A stretch of DNA of 22,952 nucleotides, from positions 1-22,952 of the forward strand of contig JAAOZO010000099.1 of assembly GCA_011605715.1 (NCBI GenBank), read 5' to 3'. A program made the translations under genes and the position numbers. This DNA comes from Nitrososphaerota archaeon. GTDB lineage: Archaea > Thermoproteota > EX4484-205 > JAAOZO01. Position 1 is the stretch's first letter, and the number at the start of each line of letters is the position of its first letter. The notes beneath the pieces were generated by a model. The model worked only from the letters and a program-made list of their open reading frames with translations, was not told the origin of the DNA and made no database searches. Below, piece after piece: positions 7,973 to 14,861 of this stretch.

Positions 7973-8497
7973 TCAAAACAAAAACTTTACGTAAGGTTCG
8001 AGTGCTAAACTTAATGATGGAAACATGATTGCGTTTGAAAGTTCATGTACGAGTCCCATTGGAAACGGAAAGTTCATGGTTATTAGTCCTGTAATTATAG
8101 ACCCATAAAAAAGAATTCCAACCGCAGCGTTCGTAGCTATGTCATAGATCAGCGTAGACAATAACCCAGCAATTCCGTAGATAAAGAACTTCTCTTTGCT
8201 AGACCGACCAGAAAGCTTGTTGTCTATTAGGTTACCGGCTACAGAGTAGAACATTTCTGATACAATAAGCACTGGAAGTATTGAAGCCGAAAAGCCATAC
8301 GGATTTATCGTACCATAAACTAGCCATATCAAAGTTGCTGTTACAGCACCCCAGGTAAAGCCAAGAGTTTTTCCCGCTAAGAAAGTAACAAAGTCCATCA
8401 GCTTGATGTTTGGTACTGAGATCAAAACATAGTTTGTAGCTAGAGCAAGTGAGACTAAAAGGGCAACAAATACTAGCTTTTTCTTATCGTTCGCCAT
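7973..8497 (-). CDS. ECF transporter S (substrate-binding) component
   Basis: 174 residues, about the usual size of S components, with five or six hydrophobic segments (for example LVFVALLVSLALATNYVLIS near the N-terminus). Features of the family include IKLMDFVTFLAGKTLGFTWG and VHELSNAIMFP. S components bind a vitamin-type substrate in the membrane and work with an EcfT/A/A' energising module, which is not in this window. The gene is translationally close to the DUF4430 gene downstream. That partner suggests a cobalamin/cobamide-like ligand, but no residue proves it. The mRNA is predicted to be leaderless: GTTAAATA (8520-8527) lies 30 nt before the ATG, with a perfect inverted repeat filling the gap. 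Confidence 0.78.
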   Translation of the reverse strand: MANDKKKLVFVALLVSLALATNYVLISVPNIKLMDFVTFLAGKTLGFTWGAVTATLIWLVYGTINPYGFSASILPVLIVSEMFYSVAGNLIDNKLSGRSSKEKFFIYGIAGLLSTLIYDIATNAAVGILFYGSIITGLITMNFPFPMGLVHELSNAIMFPSLSLALEPYVKFLF

Positions 8498-8527
8498 GCT
8501 GGATATTTTATCCAGCGTGTATTTAAC
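8498..8527 (-). promoter_or_regulatory. Promoter with perfect inverted-repeat operator for the ECF pair
   Basis: GCTGGATA, three T, TATCCAGC: an exact 8-bp inverted repeat at 8498-8516, touching the ATG of the S component. The TATA box GTTAAATA (8520-8527) is immediately upstream. A dimeric regulator bound here would cover about -20 to -1, the classic archaeal position for blocking RNA polymerase recruitment. As the mRNA should be leaderless, a riboswitch is unlikely. Confidence 0.55.
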
Positions 8528-8628
8528 TCTTTCGTATGACCTTAAAAAGCCTTAAGCCTACTTTTACATTCCTTTACGCATAGAGAAAACCTTTTATTTA
8601 TGATGAACTAAGGCAAACGTGAAAATAG

Positions 8629-8973
8629 TTGGAAAGCCAAGGAAGTAAAGGAATAGAAAAAATGGTTGAAAAAGCAAAACAGATGATAAAAGAAGGCAGA
8701 GTAAAGAGGTTAGATAGATTTACGTACCAAGTAGTTGGTGATCATGGAACTTACATAGTAATAAAAGGAACCGACGGTGCATACCACTGTGGGTGCCAAG
8801 GCTTTACAACAAGAGGTTTTTGCTCTCATGCATTAGCTGTTTACTTAATCGAAAAGAAAAGAGCTAGAAAACCAGAAGAAAAAGAAGAAACAGAAGAGCT
8901 TCCTGCTGAAACACAAAAGGAAGAAGAGCTTGGTCCAAAGGATATACTTCAATTTCTTGAAGATGAATGGTAG
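8629..8973 (+). CDS. SWIM zinc-finger protein
   Basis: 114 residues. The SWIM motif reads YHCGCQGFTTRGFCSHA, giving CxCx8CxH with Cys54, Cys56, Cys65 and His67. An N-terminal basic helix (VEKAKQMIKEGRVKRLDR) precedes a small beta hairpin; the C-terminal third is Glu/Lys-rich and ends in DILQFLEDEW. SWIM domains bind DNA or proteins, and small stand-alone SWIM proteins occur in crenarchaea, some linked to recombinase paralogues. The start is uncertain: TTG at 8629 is at the expected distance from TTTTATTT (8591-8598), but ATG 8662 is also possible. No operon partner is evident; the ECF S gene is divergent. Confidence 0.8.
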   Translation: MESQGSKGIEKMVEKAKQMIKEGRVKRLDRFTYQVVGDHGTYIVIKGTDGAYHCGCQGFTTRGFCSHALAVYLIEKKRARKPEEKEETEELPAETQKEEELGPKDILQFLEDEW

Positions 8974-9072
8974 AATAAAGTTTATTTTCGCTTTTTTGGC
9001 CATTTTAAGTTCTTTGCTTTCCTGCAAATAAAAATTTAAATTCTCTCATTTCTCTAAAGAGGGTTCAACAAA

Positions 9073-9408
9073 ATGAGTAATTTTACAGTAGAAATTAGGC
9101 TTATAAACAAGGCTGATGATGAGGATGTCTATGATTTATATATAGATAAAAAAGAGTTGGGAAAAGTAAAGGTTTATAAAGTTACAGAGGATGAAAGACA
9201 GATCATGAAAAGTAAGCTTAAAAAGAGTGTTAGGATTGGCGATGTTTTTTCTGTTAAAGTTTTTCTAAAGAATGAGGTCAAAGAAGAAGAAATCAACGAG
9301 ATAAAAAACGTAGTAAAGAGCAACTACAAGAGGGGACTCGGAAAATTCTACTTCTTAATTGGTGATGAAAAAAAGCCAAGTTTACTCAAGGATCTAAGGT
9401 GGGAATAA
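9073..9408 (+). CDS. Unrecognised soluble protein, first gene of the signal-peptidase run
   Basis: 111 residues, highly charged, without signal peptide or TM segment. Predicted beta-rich first half (FTVEIRLINK, DVYDLYIDKKELGKVKVYKV) and a helical Lys/Glu stretch, then GLGKFYFLIGD. I recognise no family. A Shine-Dalgarno-like GAGGG lies 10 nt before the ATG. Its stop codon is directly followed by the ATG of the next gene (no spacer), so the two are probably co-transcribed and translationally coupled. Function unknown; a cytosolic partner of the surface protein or signal peptidase is a guess from position only. Confidence 0.7.
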   Translation: MSNFTVEIRLINKADDEDVYDLYIDKKELGKVKVYKVTEDERQIMKSKLKKSVRIGDVFSVKVFLKNEVKEEEINEIKNVVKSNYKRGLGKFYFLIGDEKKPSLLKDLRWE

Positions 9409-9999
9409 ATGAATAAAGCTACTTTTCTCTTAGTAACAACTTTACTCGGAGGTATCATCTTTGCAGTTACACTCCCGTCTTTACTTGGCTTGATTGTAAA
9501 TGGTCCGGTTTATGACGTTGTACCATCTGAAACATACAATAAGACAACCATAGTAATCGTTCCAAGGCAAACCTACTTAGTTGCGAACGACTCAAAGACA
9601 TTGCCACCTATTTCAGTTACACCAGTAGGTTCTAACTATAATTTTTCTATAAAGATATATGGAAATTCAACTTTTACTTTTAGTATAATTCCTTCTCCAT
9701 CTTCTAGTAGTGATATGGGTAACGAAAAGACCTTTACCTTTTCAAATGTGAATTCCCCAATGAACGTTACGATTACTGTAAAGAAACAAAGTTCATACAA
9801 AATACTAAGCATTACTTTAGAAGCTTCTGGAGAATACAATGTTAGAGTTCCTTCCTCACAAAGAGTTATAAACTTCTTTTATACATATATAATTCCTTCG
9901 CTATCCATTCTAAGCCTAGTTGTACTGTTGTTTAGTTTCTACAGTTTAAGAAAAGAAACTAGATCTAAAGCAACAACCCAAAGTTCAGCGGTACTTTAA
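9409..9999 (+). CDS. Surface protein anchored by TM segments at both ends
   Basis: 196 residues. An N-terminal hydrophobic segment (about 5-30), an extracytoplasmic region rich in Ser, Thr and Asn with several N-x-S/T sequons (NKT, NDS, NFS, NST, NVT), and a C-terminal TM helix (about 153-176, IIPSLSILSLVVLLFSFYSL) with a basic cytoplasmic tail. The outer region looks beta-rich (FTFSNVNSPMNVTITVKK). It starts directly after the stop of the previous gene, with GGTGGGA as ribosome site, and ends 6 nt before the signal peptidase gene. No known family recognised. The context suggests a substrate, scaffold or accessory for the peptidase. Confidence 0.75.
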   Translation: MNKATFLLVTTLLGGIIFAVTLPSLLGLIVNGPVYDVVPSETYNKTTIVIVPRQTYLVANDSKTLPPISVTPVGSNYNFSIKIYGNSTFTFSIIPSPSSSSDMGNEKTFTFSNVNSPMNVTITVKKQSSYKILSITLEASGEYNVRVPSSQRVINFFYTYIIPSLSILSLVVLLFSFYSLRKETRSKATTQSSAVL

Positions 10000-10005
10000 T
10001 TTAAA

Positions 10006-10605
10006 ATGCTCTCAAAAAGCTTAAAGGAAGACATAAAAGTATTTATCGACGAAGTAGTTATTCCGTTTGCTATAAGTGTAGTTCTGTTTGTCTCATTTTA
10101 TTTTTTCCTTGTTCTATTAACTGGAACAACGACTCCATTAAGAATAGTTGCAATAGATATGCCTATTTGGTACCAAAACAGCATGTACCCCACATTTATA
10201 ACTGGGGATATAATAATTGTCCAAAAAGTTAACCCTTCTGACTTAAGGGTTGGAGATGTAATAGTTTTCAACAGACCTTACTCTGACACTCCAGTAGTTC
10301 ATAGAATAATTCAAATTGTTAACGAAGGTAACTCTCTAGAGTTTAAAGTTAAGGGCGACTTTAACCCAATTCCAGACTTTTACTTGGTAAAGGAAAGCGA
10401 CATACTAGGAAAGTGGACTGGATACAAGATACAACTTGTGGGCATAGTTATACTTCTTGCGCAAACAACTCTTGGAAAAATTGTACTAATCTCTTTGTTC
10501 GTACTTTATATAGTTTACACTTTCCTAGCAGAGAAAAAGGAAAAAGATGAGAAAAAGAAAATTGAAGCAAATCCTGTTTCTTCTAAGGACGAACTAGAAT
10601 GTTGA
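10006..10605 (+). CDS. Archaeal-type signal peptidase I
   Basis: 199 residues. N-terminal TM helix (about 17-39), then the S26B catalytic motifs: SMYPTF with Ser59, GDIIIVQK, VVHRI with His99, and KGDFNPIPD with Asp118 and Asp124. The lysine of bacterial Lep is replaced by histidine, as in archaeal and ER enzymes. It cleaves signal peptides at the outer face of the membrane. A second TM helix (about 140-170) precedes a charged C-terminal tail ending in Cys. It is the third gene of a tight run (6 nt gap). A T6 run just after the stop codon may terminate the unit. Confidence 0.9.
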   Translation: MLSKSLKEDIKVFIDEVVIPFAISVVLFVSFYFFLVLLTGTTTPLRIVAIDMPIWYQNSMYPTFITGDIIIVQKVNPSDLRVGDVIVFNRPYSDTPVVHRIIQIVNEGNSLEFKVKGDFNPIPDFYLVKESDILGKWTGYKIQLVGIVILLAQTTLGKIVLISLFVLYIVYTFLAEKKEKDEKKKIEANPVSSKDELEC

Positions 10606-10680
10606 GTACTTTTTTGCATGCCTATGCGTAGAACTTTTCAACGAAACAGTTAAAACCATAAAATTTTTATAGTTGGAGTC

Positions 10681-12000
10681 ATGAGTAAGATTCCATTCCT
10701 GCTCGTAATATTAGATGGCTTAGGAGACCACAGTTATGCTGAACTTAACAATAAAACTCCGCTTGAAGCCGCAAGTCAGAAAAACATTTCAAAGATCAAA
10801 AGTTTTGGAGCCCAAGGACTCATGGATCCAATAGCGCCCGGTGTACCTCCAAGTAGCGATACTGCTCATCTTCAAATCCTTGGCTATGACCTTACAACTG
10901 AGTACTTTGGAAGAGGCCCAATAGAGGCTATGGGTGAGGGAATCGAACTTAAGGAAGGAGAAATTGCTTTCAGAGCAGACTTTGGAACTGTTAGAATAGT
11001 GGGAGATAGAGCCATAGTAATAGACAGAAGGGCTGGAAGAATACCAACTGAGGAAACTAGACAGCTTGTTGAGTTGCTAAACAAAGAAGCAAGGTTCGTC
11101 GATAGTTATGAGTTTAAAGTTGTAGGCTTAACTGAGCATAGAGCTGCAATTATTGTAAGAGGAGAAGATTTATCTTATGAAGTTACAGACAATGATCCTC
11201 ACAACATAAATGTTCCAGTACTTGAATGTCAAGTTAGAGAAGAGGCTAGAGAGAAAGAAAAAGCAAAGAGATTAGCTGAAATTATGAATAAATGGACCAT
11301 TAGAACGATGAACATACTCGAAAAAGCAGAACTAAACGAAAAAAGAAAAAAGGAGGGGAAACTTCCTGCAAACGTGGTGCTGTTTAGAGGAGCAGGAGTA
11401 ATGAAGAAGTTGCCAACATTTTACGAAAAACATGGTCTAAGGGCTGCGGGTATTGCTGGAGGTGCTCTCTATAAGGGAGTTGCAAAAGCTGTTGGTATGG
11501 ACTTAATTGAAGTTCAAGGTGCAAATGGCATGCCAGATACAAACATCAAGGGAAAATTTGAAGCAGCCAAAAGAGCTCTCTCAAACTACGATTTTGTCTT
11601 CCTTCATCTAAAAGCAACTGACTACTACTCGCACAAAGGTGATCCCGTGGGAAAGTCTGAGTTCATAAGCAAATTTGACGACCACTTATCCATAATAGAA
11701 GATAAGTTCAAAGATATTGCATTAATGATAACAGGTGACCACACAACTCCATGCGACAGAGGCTTGCACAGTGGTGAACCTGTCCCTGTTCTTATAAGTG
11801 CGCCGTCGATAAGAAGAGACGACACCAAAATTTTCTCTGAAAGAGAAGCATCAATCGGAAGCTTAGGAAGAATAAGAGGTTCAGACGTGATGAAAATAGT
11901 TCTAGACATGATTGAAAGAACAGTTGAATTTGGGACAAGACCCTCTCCAAGGCTAATAACTTATATGCCTTCTGAACTTAAGGCTCTAAAGATATCTTAA
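10681..12000 (+). CDS. apgM: 2,3-bisphosphoglycerate-independent phosphoglycerate mutase (archaeal type)
   Basis: 439 residues, slightly longer than typical archaeal apgM. It interconverts 3- and 2-phosphoglycerate in glycolysis/gluconeogenesis via a phosphoserine. Alkaline-phosphatase-superfamily metal and catalytic motifs are visible: ILDGLGD with Asp12; PPSSDTAHL with Ser59 as phosphorylated nucleophile; YFGRGPIEA; ATDYYSHKGDP with Asp314 and His318; TGDHTTPC with Asp353 and His354; and LHSGEPVP with His363. The gene stands alone. It begins with ATG without a Shine-Dalgarno; AT-rich promoter-like sequence lies at 10650-10672. Confidence 0.95.
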   Translation: MSKIPFLLVILDGLGDHSYAELNNKTPLEAASQKNISKIKSFGAQGLMDPIAPGVPPSSDTAHLQILGYDLTTEYFGRGPIEAMGEGIELKEGEIAFRADFGTVRIVGDRAIVIDRRAGRIPTEETRQLVELLNKEARFVDSYEFKVVGLTEHRAAIIVRGEDLSYEVTDNDPHNINVPVLECQVREEAREKEKAKRLAEIMNKWTIRTMNILEKAELNEKRKKEGKLPANVVLFRGAGVMKKLPTFYEKHGLRAAGIAGGALYKGVAKAVGMDLIEVQGANGMPDTNIKGKFEAAKRALSNYDFVFLHLKATDYYSHKGDPVGKSEFISKFDDHLSIIEDKFKDIALMITGDHTTPCDRGLHSGEPVPVLISAPSIRRDDTKIFSEREASIGSLGRIRGSDVMKIVLDMIERTVEFGTRPSPRLITYMPSELKALKIS

Positions 12001-12004
12001 CTTT

Positions 12005-12022
12005 AAGTATTTTTACTTTTTA
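12005..12022 (+). terminator. T-rich terminator of apgM
   Basis: Runs of five and five T within 20 nt after the TAA at 11998-12000. They lie between apgM and the convergent non-coding RNA. Confidence 0.45.
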
Positions 12023-12041
12023 TAGATATCGTTTTTGCTTT

Positions 12042-12263
12042 GGGCTCGAGGTGAGGGGTTGTCCCGCTCTCGGCCATACCTGGTTTAACGCCCAACCGAG
12101 TATACGGTTCCCCTCCACTCCTGAAGGCGATTTTCCCCCAGAGTGTCCAAGTCCTGACCGTTTCTTAGCCCAAGCCGGCAGGACCCAGACTGTGGCGAGG
12201 ACATCACCTTCATTCATGCGAGCTACCACCGTTAGGCAGTGAGGCTCGACCTCGATCTGCCCG
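12042..12263 (-). ncRNA. GC-rich structured RNA, class unassigned
   Basis: About 222 nt, markedly GC-rich between AT-rich flanks and without a supported coding frame. On the minus strand the ends pair: GGGC-AGA-UCGAG (from 12263) with CUCGAGCCC (to 12042). Inside: hairpin CGAGC..CACUG-CCUAA-CGGUG..GCUCG; single-stranded CAUGAAUG; a long arm AAGGUGAU/AUCGCCUU topped by GUCUGGGUCCUG/CAGGACUUGGAC; and a 3' domain closed by AGGGG/CCCCU (GUGGAGGGG with CCCCUCAC). Several pairs are G-U on this strand and would be A-C on the other, and the loops are A-rich, so the minus strand is the RNA. TTAAATTT (about 12294-12302) fits a promoter. I could not match the SRP S-domain core or the full RNase P conserved regions; AUGAAUG recalls RNase P CR-V, but that is weak. 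Confidence 0.6.
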
Positions 12264-12374
12264 CATTACTACAAGGTTACTTGTTGCAGTGAGTAAATTT
12301 AAGCTTATATCTTTAACTTTCGTTTAGTTTTAACTAAACTTACATAGTTTTTGAAGTTAGAAGTACACAAAATT

Positions 12375-12935
12375 TTATTTTCCTTCTCTAAAAATCAAAA
12401 AGGTGAAAACAATCAAACCGACTAGTGTAACAAGCAAGCCATAGTACCCTATTCCTACTGATTGAATTGCCAACTTGTCTGCAAAGACTTGTGCTAGTCC
12501 TCCAAAAGCAGTTAGCAAAGCTCCAACAAGAAATAAAAGGTACTTCATCGCATTTTCAACTTTTCTTTGAGAAATCATTAGGAGAGAAATTAAGAAGGAA
12601 GAAAGAAGAATCGCAGAAGCTACCAAAAGGGAAGTCTTAAGTTTTTGAAAAATAAAAAAGTACTCAGTGGAAAGTAAAGAAATAGCCATAAGGCCACCAA
12701 CACTTCTTGCCAGTATTGTTGATGGTAGTTGCTTTGCTGGTTTGTTTATTAATCCAAGAAATACCGCTACTAGAATTAGAGCTAAAGAAGCGTAAATTAA
12801 GTACGAATTTTTCAGAAAGTTATTTACGCCTAGGAATATATTTCCTATTAAAAAGATTGCTAAGTAAAGGTATGCGCTTAAATCCGAAATCAGACGAAAA
12901 ATATCTACCTTGTTGTTTTTCATACTTAAGCTCAT
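12375..12935 (-). CDS. Polytopic membrane protein of unknown function
   Basis: About 186 residues with six predicted TM helices and short basic loops (for example NKPAKQ and SQRKVENAMKY), so the protein is almost all membrane. I recognise no family; a four-plus-two helix arrangement without charged intramembrane residues gives no hint of transport chemistry. Start: two TTG codons (12941, 12938) precede ATG 12935; TTTAAATA (about 12951-12958) would begin transcription near 12925-12930, so ATG 12935 or the later ATG 12923 are the realistic starts. It is upstream of the non-coding RNA on the same strand but with over 100 nt between. Confidence 0.7.
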   Translation of the reverse strand: MSLSMKNNKVDIFRLISDLSAYLYLAIFLIGNIFLGVNNFLKNSYLIYASLALILVAVFLGLINKPAKQLPSTILARSVGGLMAISLLSTEYFFIFQKLKTSLLVASAILLSSFLISLLMISQRKVENAMKYLLFLVGALLTAFGGLAQVFADKLAIQSVGIGYYGLLVTLVGLIVFTFLIFREGK

Positions 12936-13008
12936 CAACAAAAATTTTGTTTATTTAAACTTTTAGAATTCTAGCACGATAGAATCTTCAAGATAAGCAA
13001 ATCCTAAG

Positions 13009-13779
13009 CTAACTCTTTATGTTTACTAAAAAAACTAAAAAAGCGTTATGAGCTCTTGCTAGTGGTAAAGGCCTAACTGCCCCTTTTTTTACCTGAATTT
13101 CTTGTAAGATTATGTCTACAGCTTCATAGAAAACAAAGTTACTCGGAAGATTTTCACTAAGTTTAACTAGCTGATTATAAGTTGGAACTACTATTGCAAC
13201 TCTTGAGGAAGGTTTTAGCGCACTGCTCAATGTTTCGAAAGCCATCCATGGCTCAGGGATGTCAATGAACGCTGCATCGAAAAAGTTTTTTTCTTCGATT
13301 CCGCTTCTAACGTCAGTTAGTCTAAGGTCAACGTAGTCAAGTAACGAAAACTTCTTCAAGTTCTCTGAAGCAATTCTTAAGGATTCTTCGCTCACGTCTA
13401 TAGAAACTACCTTCCCACTTGGCTTTACTATACTTGCTAGGAAAATAGTTGTTGCTCCACTTCCGCTTCCTACTTCCAACACTTTGCTTCCACTTTCTAT
13501 TCCAAGTTTTACTAGAGCATATCCAATTTCCTTAGGGTAGACTATCTGCGTTCTTCTAGCTATTTTAGAAACGATTTCAGAAAACGTGGGCCTAAGGATA
13601 AAAACTTCTTCTCCTAAGTTTGTAGTTAACCTACTTCCGTACCCTGAGGAAGAAACTTGTTCAAAGGTCAGGTAGCCTCTATGTGTATGTATTCCTTTCT
13701 TCGTTAGTAGATGTAAACTCTTTTTTCCATTTTTAAAAAGAACAAGAACACGTGCCCCTTCTTCTAAGCCTTCGTTCAA
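13009..13779 (-). CDS. trmI: tRNA (adenine-N1)-methyltransferase TrmI
   Basis: 256 residues. The archaeal TrmI tetramer methylates A57/A58 of the tRNA T-loop using S-adenosylmethionine. N-terminal beta domain (1-65), then RRTQIVYPKEIG (75-86) typical of the family, SAM motif I LEVGSGSGATT (101-111), acidic motif II SIDVS with Asp128, and the catalytic-pocket motif DIPEPW (173-178). The C-terminal RPLPLARAHNAFLVF is also characteristic. The start is TTG at 13779: GAGGTG, formed by the last codons of the upstream metallophosphoesterase gene, sits at Shine-Dalgarno distance. The gap to that gene is only 4 nt, so it is the third gene of an operon starting near 14814. Confidence 0.93.
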   Translation of the reverse strand: MNEGLEEGARVLVLFKNGKKSLHLLTKKGIHTHRGYLTFEQVSSSGYGSRLTTNLGEEVFILRPTFSEIVSKIARRTQIVYPKEIGYALVKLGIESGSKVLEVGSGSGATTIFLASIVKPSGKVVSIDVSEESLRIASENLKKFSLLDYVDLRLTDVRSGIEEKNFFDAAFIDIPEPWMAFETLSSALKPSSRVAIVVPTYNQLVKLSENLPSNFVFYEAVDIILQEIQVKKGAVRPLPLARAHNAFLVFLVNIKS

Positions 13780-13783
13780 GCTT

Positions 13784-14467
13784 TCACACCTCTATAATAG
13801 TAATTGCTTTCCTTGCTGGAAAAGCAACGTTGTAAACTAAAGTTTTTCCAATTCTGCAAGTAAGTTTTGTAGCATTATGTGCATGTCCATGGACTACGAT
13901 ATCTGGTTGAGTAAGAGAAATAACTTCCTCCATTCTAGGGTCCATTAGGTGGGGGTACGCAGACTCTTCTTCTCCAAGAATAGTTTCTTTACAAGTTGCA
14001 TAGTGAGAAAGAAGTATTACTAAGTTAGCTTCGCTTCTTTTCATAAGCAATTCTCTAACTTTATTTACTCTATTGGAGTAAATTTGCTCTATGTCCTTTA
14101 TTTTTTCTCTTTGCCAGCTCGTTGGTTGCTGAAGACTGCCCCTCGTTCCTACTATCATTATTTTTTTGTTGCCCAAAGTTATATAAAAAGCCTCATCCAT
14201 GAGCCAAACTATCTCCTTATACTTTTGTTTTAGTTGTTCATGAAGTTCATCGAATTCTTCATTTCCAAATGTAGCAACTATTGTTCCTTTGTAGATTTTC
14301 CTGACTATGCTTAAAACATTAGAGAAAGCGCTAACGTTTCCCTTGTAGATCATATCTCCAGCAAACAGCAGTAAGTCAGCGCTTGATAGCCTTAAGCTAA
14401 TCGCAGAAGAGAATCGACTCAAGTAAATCGGAGCATGCACATCTGAAACTGCAGCTATTAAAGTCAT
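13784..14467 (-). CDS. Calcineurin-like metallophosphoesterase
   Basis: 227 residues with the five metal motifs of the superfamily: DVH (Asp9, His11), GDM (Asp38), GNEE (Asn69), LLSHY (His155) and GHAH (His193, His195). The usual GNHE motif reads GNEE, so the histidine that helps bind the scissile phosphate in many members is Glu70. Members hydrolyse phosphomono- or diesters; the substrate here is unknown. Its ATG overlaps the stop of the upstream TM gene by 4 nt (ATGA), and trmI follows 4 nt downstream, so translation is likely coupled across all three. Confidence 0.85.
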   Translation of the reverse strand: MTLIAAVSDVHAPIYLSRFSSAISLRLSSADLLLFAGDMIYKGNVSAFSNVLSIVRKIYKGTIVATFGNEEFDELHEQLKQKYKEIVWLMDEAFYITLGNKKIMIVGTRGSLQQPTSWQREKIKDIEQIYSNRVNKVRELLMKRSEANLVILLSHYATCKETILGEEESAYPHLMDPRMEEVISLTQPDIVVHGHAHNATKLTCRIGKTLVYNVAFPARKAITIIEV

Positions 14468-14814
14468 TTTTTCTTCTCCAAAATTAAACGCTTAGCAATA
14501 AATCCAAAGAATGAAGATAAGAAAAGTGTAATGACCTCAAGGTAAGAGTTGAGGAGAAACTCTAAGTTTATTAAAGTTAAAGAAAAAGTAACATATGCGA
14601 CGATGGCAATAACTCCTAAGATCAACCCCTCCTCGAAATAATCCCTTTCGCTTAAACACAAAGAAACTGTAAAACCTGAAGCTAAAACAAGAAGAATAAA
14701 CCTAATGTCTTTTTCTATTACAGTAGTAAGTGTAAAAGATAAAGTTAGTAAAGTTGAAACAAAGAACAAACTATAAAGTAGAGTAAAGAAGATGAGATAC
14801 TTATAGAGCTTCAT
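14464..14814 (-). CDS. Small four-TM membrane protein, first gene of the trmI operon
   Basis: 116 residues with about four hydrophobic helices (5-31, 36-52, 64-84, 87-108) separated by short loops, ending in a basic tail (AKRLILEKKK). No family recognised. TTTATAAA at 14845-14852 lies 31 nt upstream of a transcript start at about 14822, giving an 8-nt leader. The stop codon overlaps the start of the metallophosphoesterase gene (ATGA). Confidence 0.7.
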   Translation of the reverse strand: MKLYKYLIFFTLLYSLFFVSTLLTLSFTLTTVIEKDIRFILLVLASGFTVSLCLSERDYFEEGLILGVIAIVAYVTFSLTLINLEFLLNSYLEVITLFLSSFFGFIAKRLILEKKK

Positions 14815-14861
14815 TTATTCCTTTGAATGAAAAAGTTTTACTTCTTTATAAACTTTATTTT

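Noticed and set aside
8497..8516. The inverted repeat before the ECF gene as a hairpin riboswitch or terminator
   Set aside because: It lies at -20 to -1 relative to the predicted transcript start, so it would not be in the RNA. No T-run follows.
12020..12242. Open frames on both strands over the GC-rich island
   Set aside because: They coincide with the folded RNA. Open frames on both strands are expected from GC-rich DNA lacking AT-rich stops, and no promoter-start arrangement or family motif supports either.
12042..12263. 5S rRNA (GGCCATACC resembles the 5S helix I/loop A region on the plus strand)
   Set aside because: The folded unit is about 222 nt, wobble pairs favour the minus strand, and the rest does not follow 5S rRNA.
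12042..12263. SRP RNA
   Set aside because: Too short for archaeal SRP RNA, and the conserved helix 8 loop with its GGAAG/AGCAG-type core is missing on both strands.
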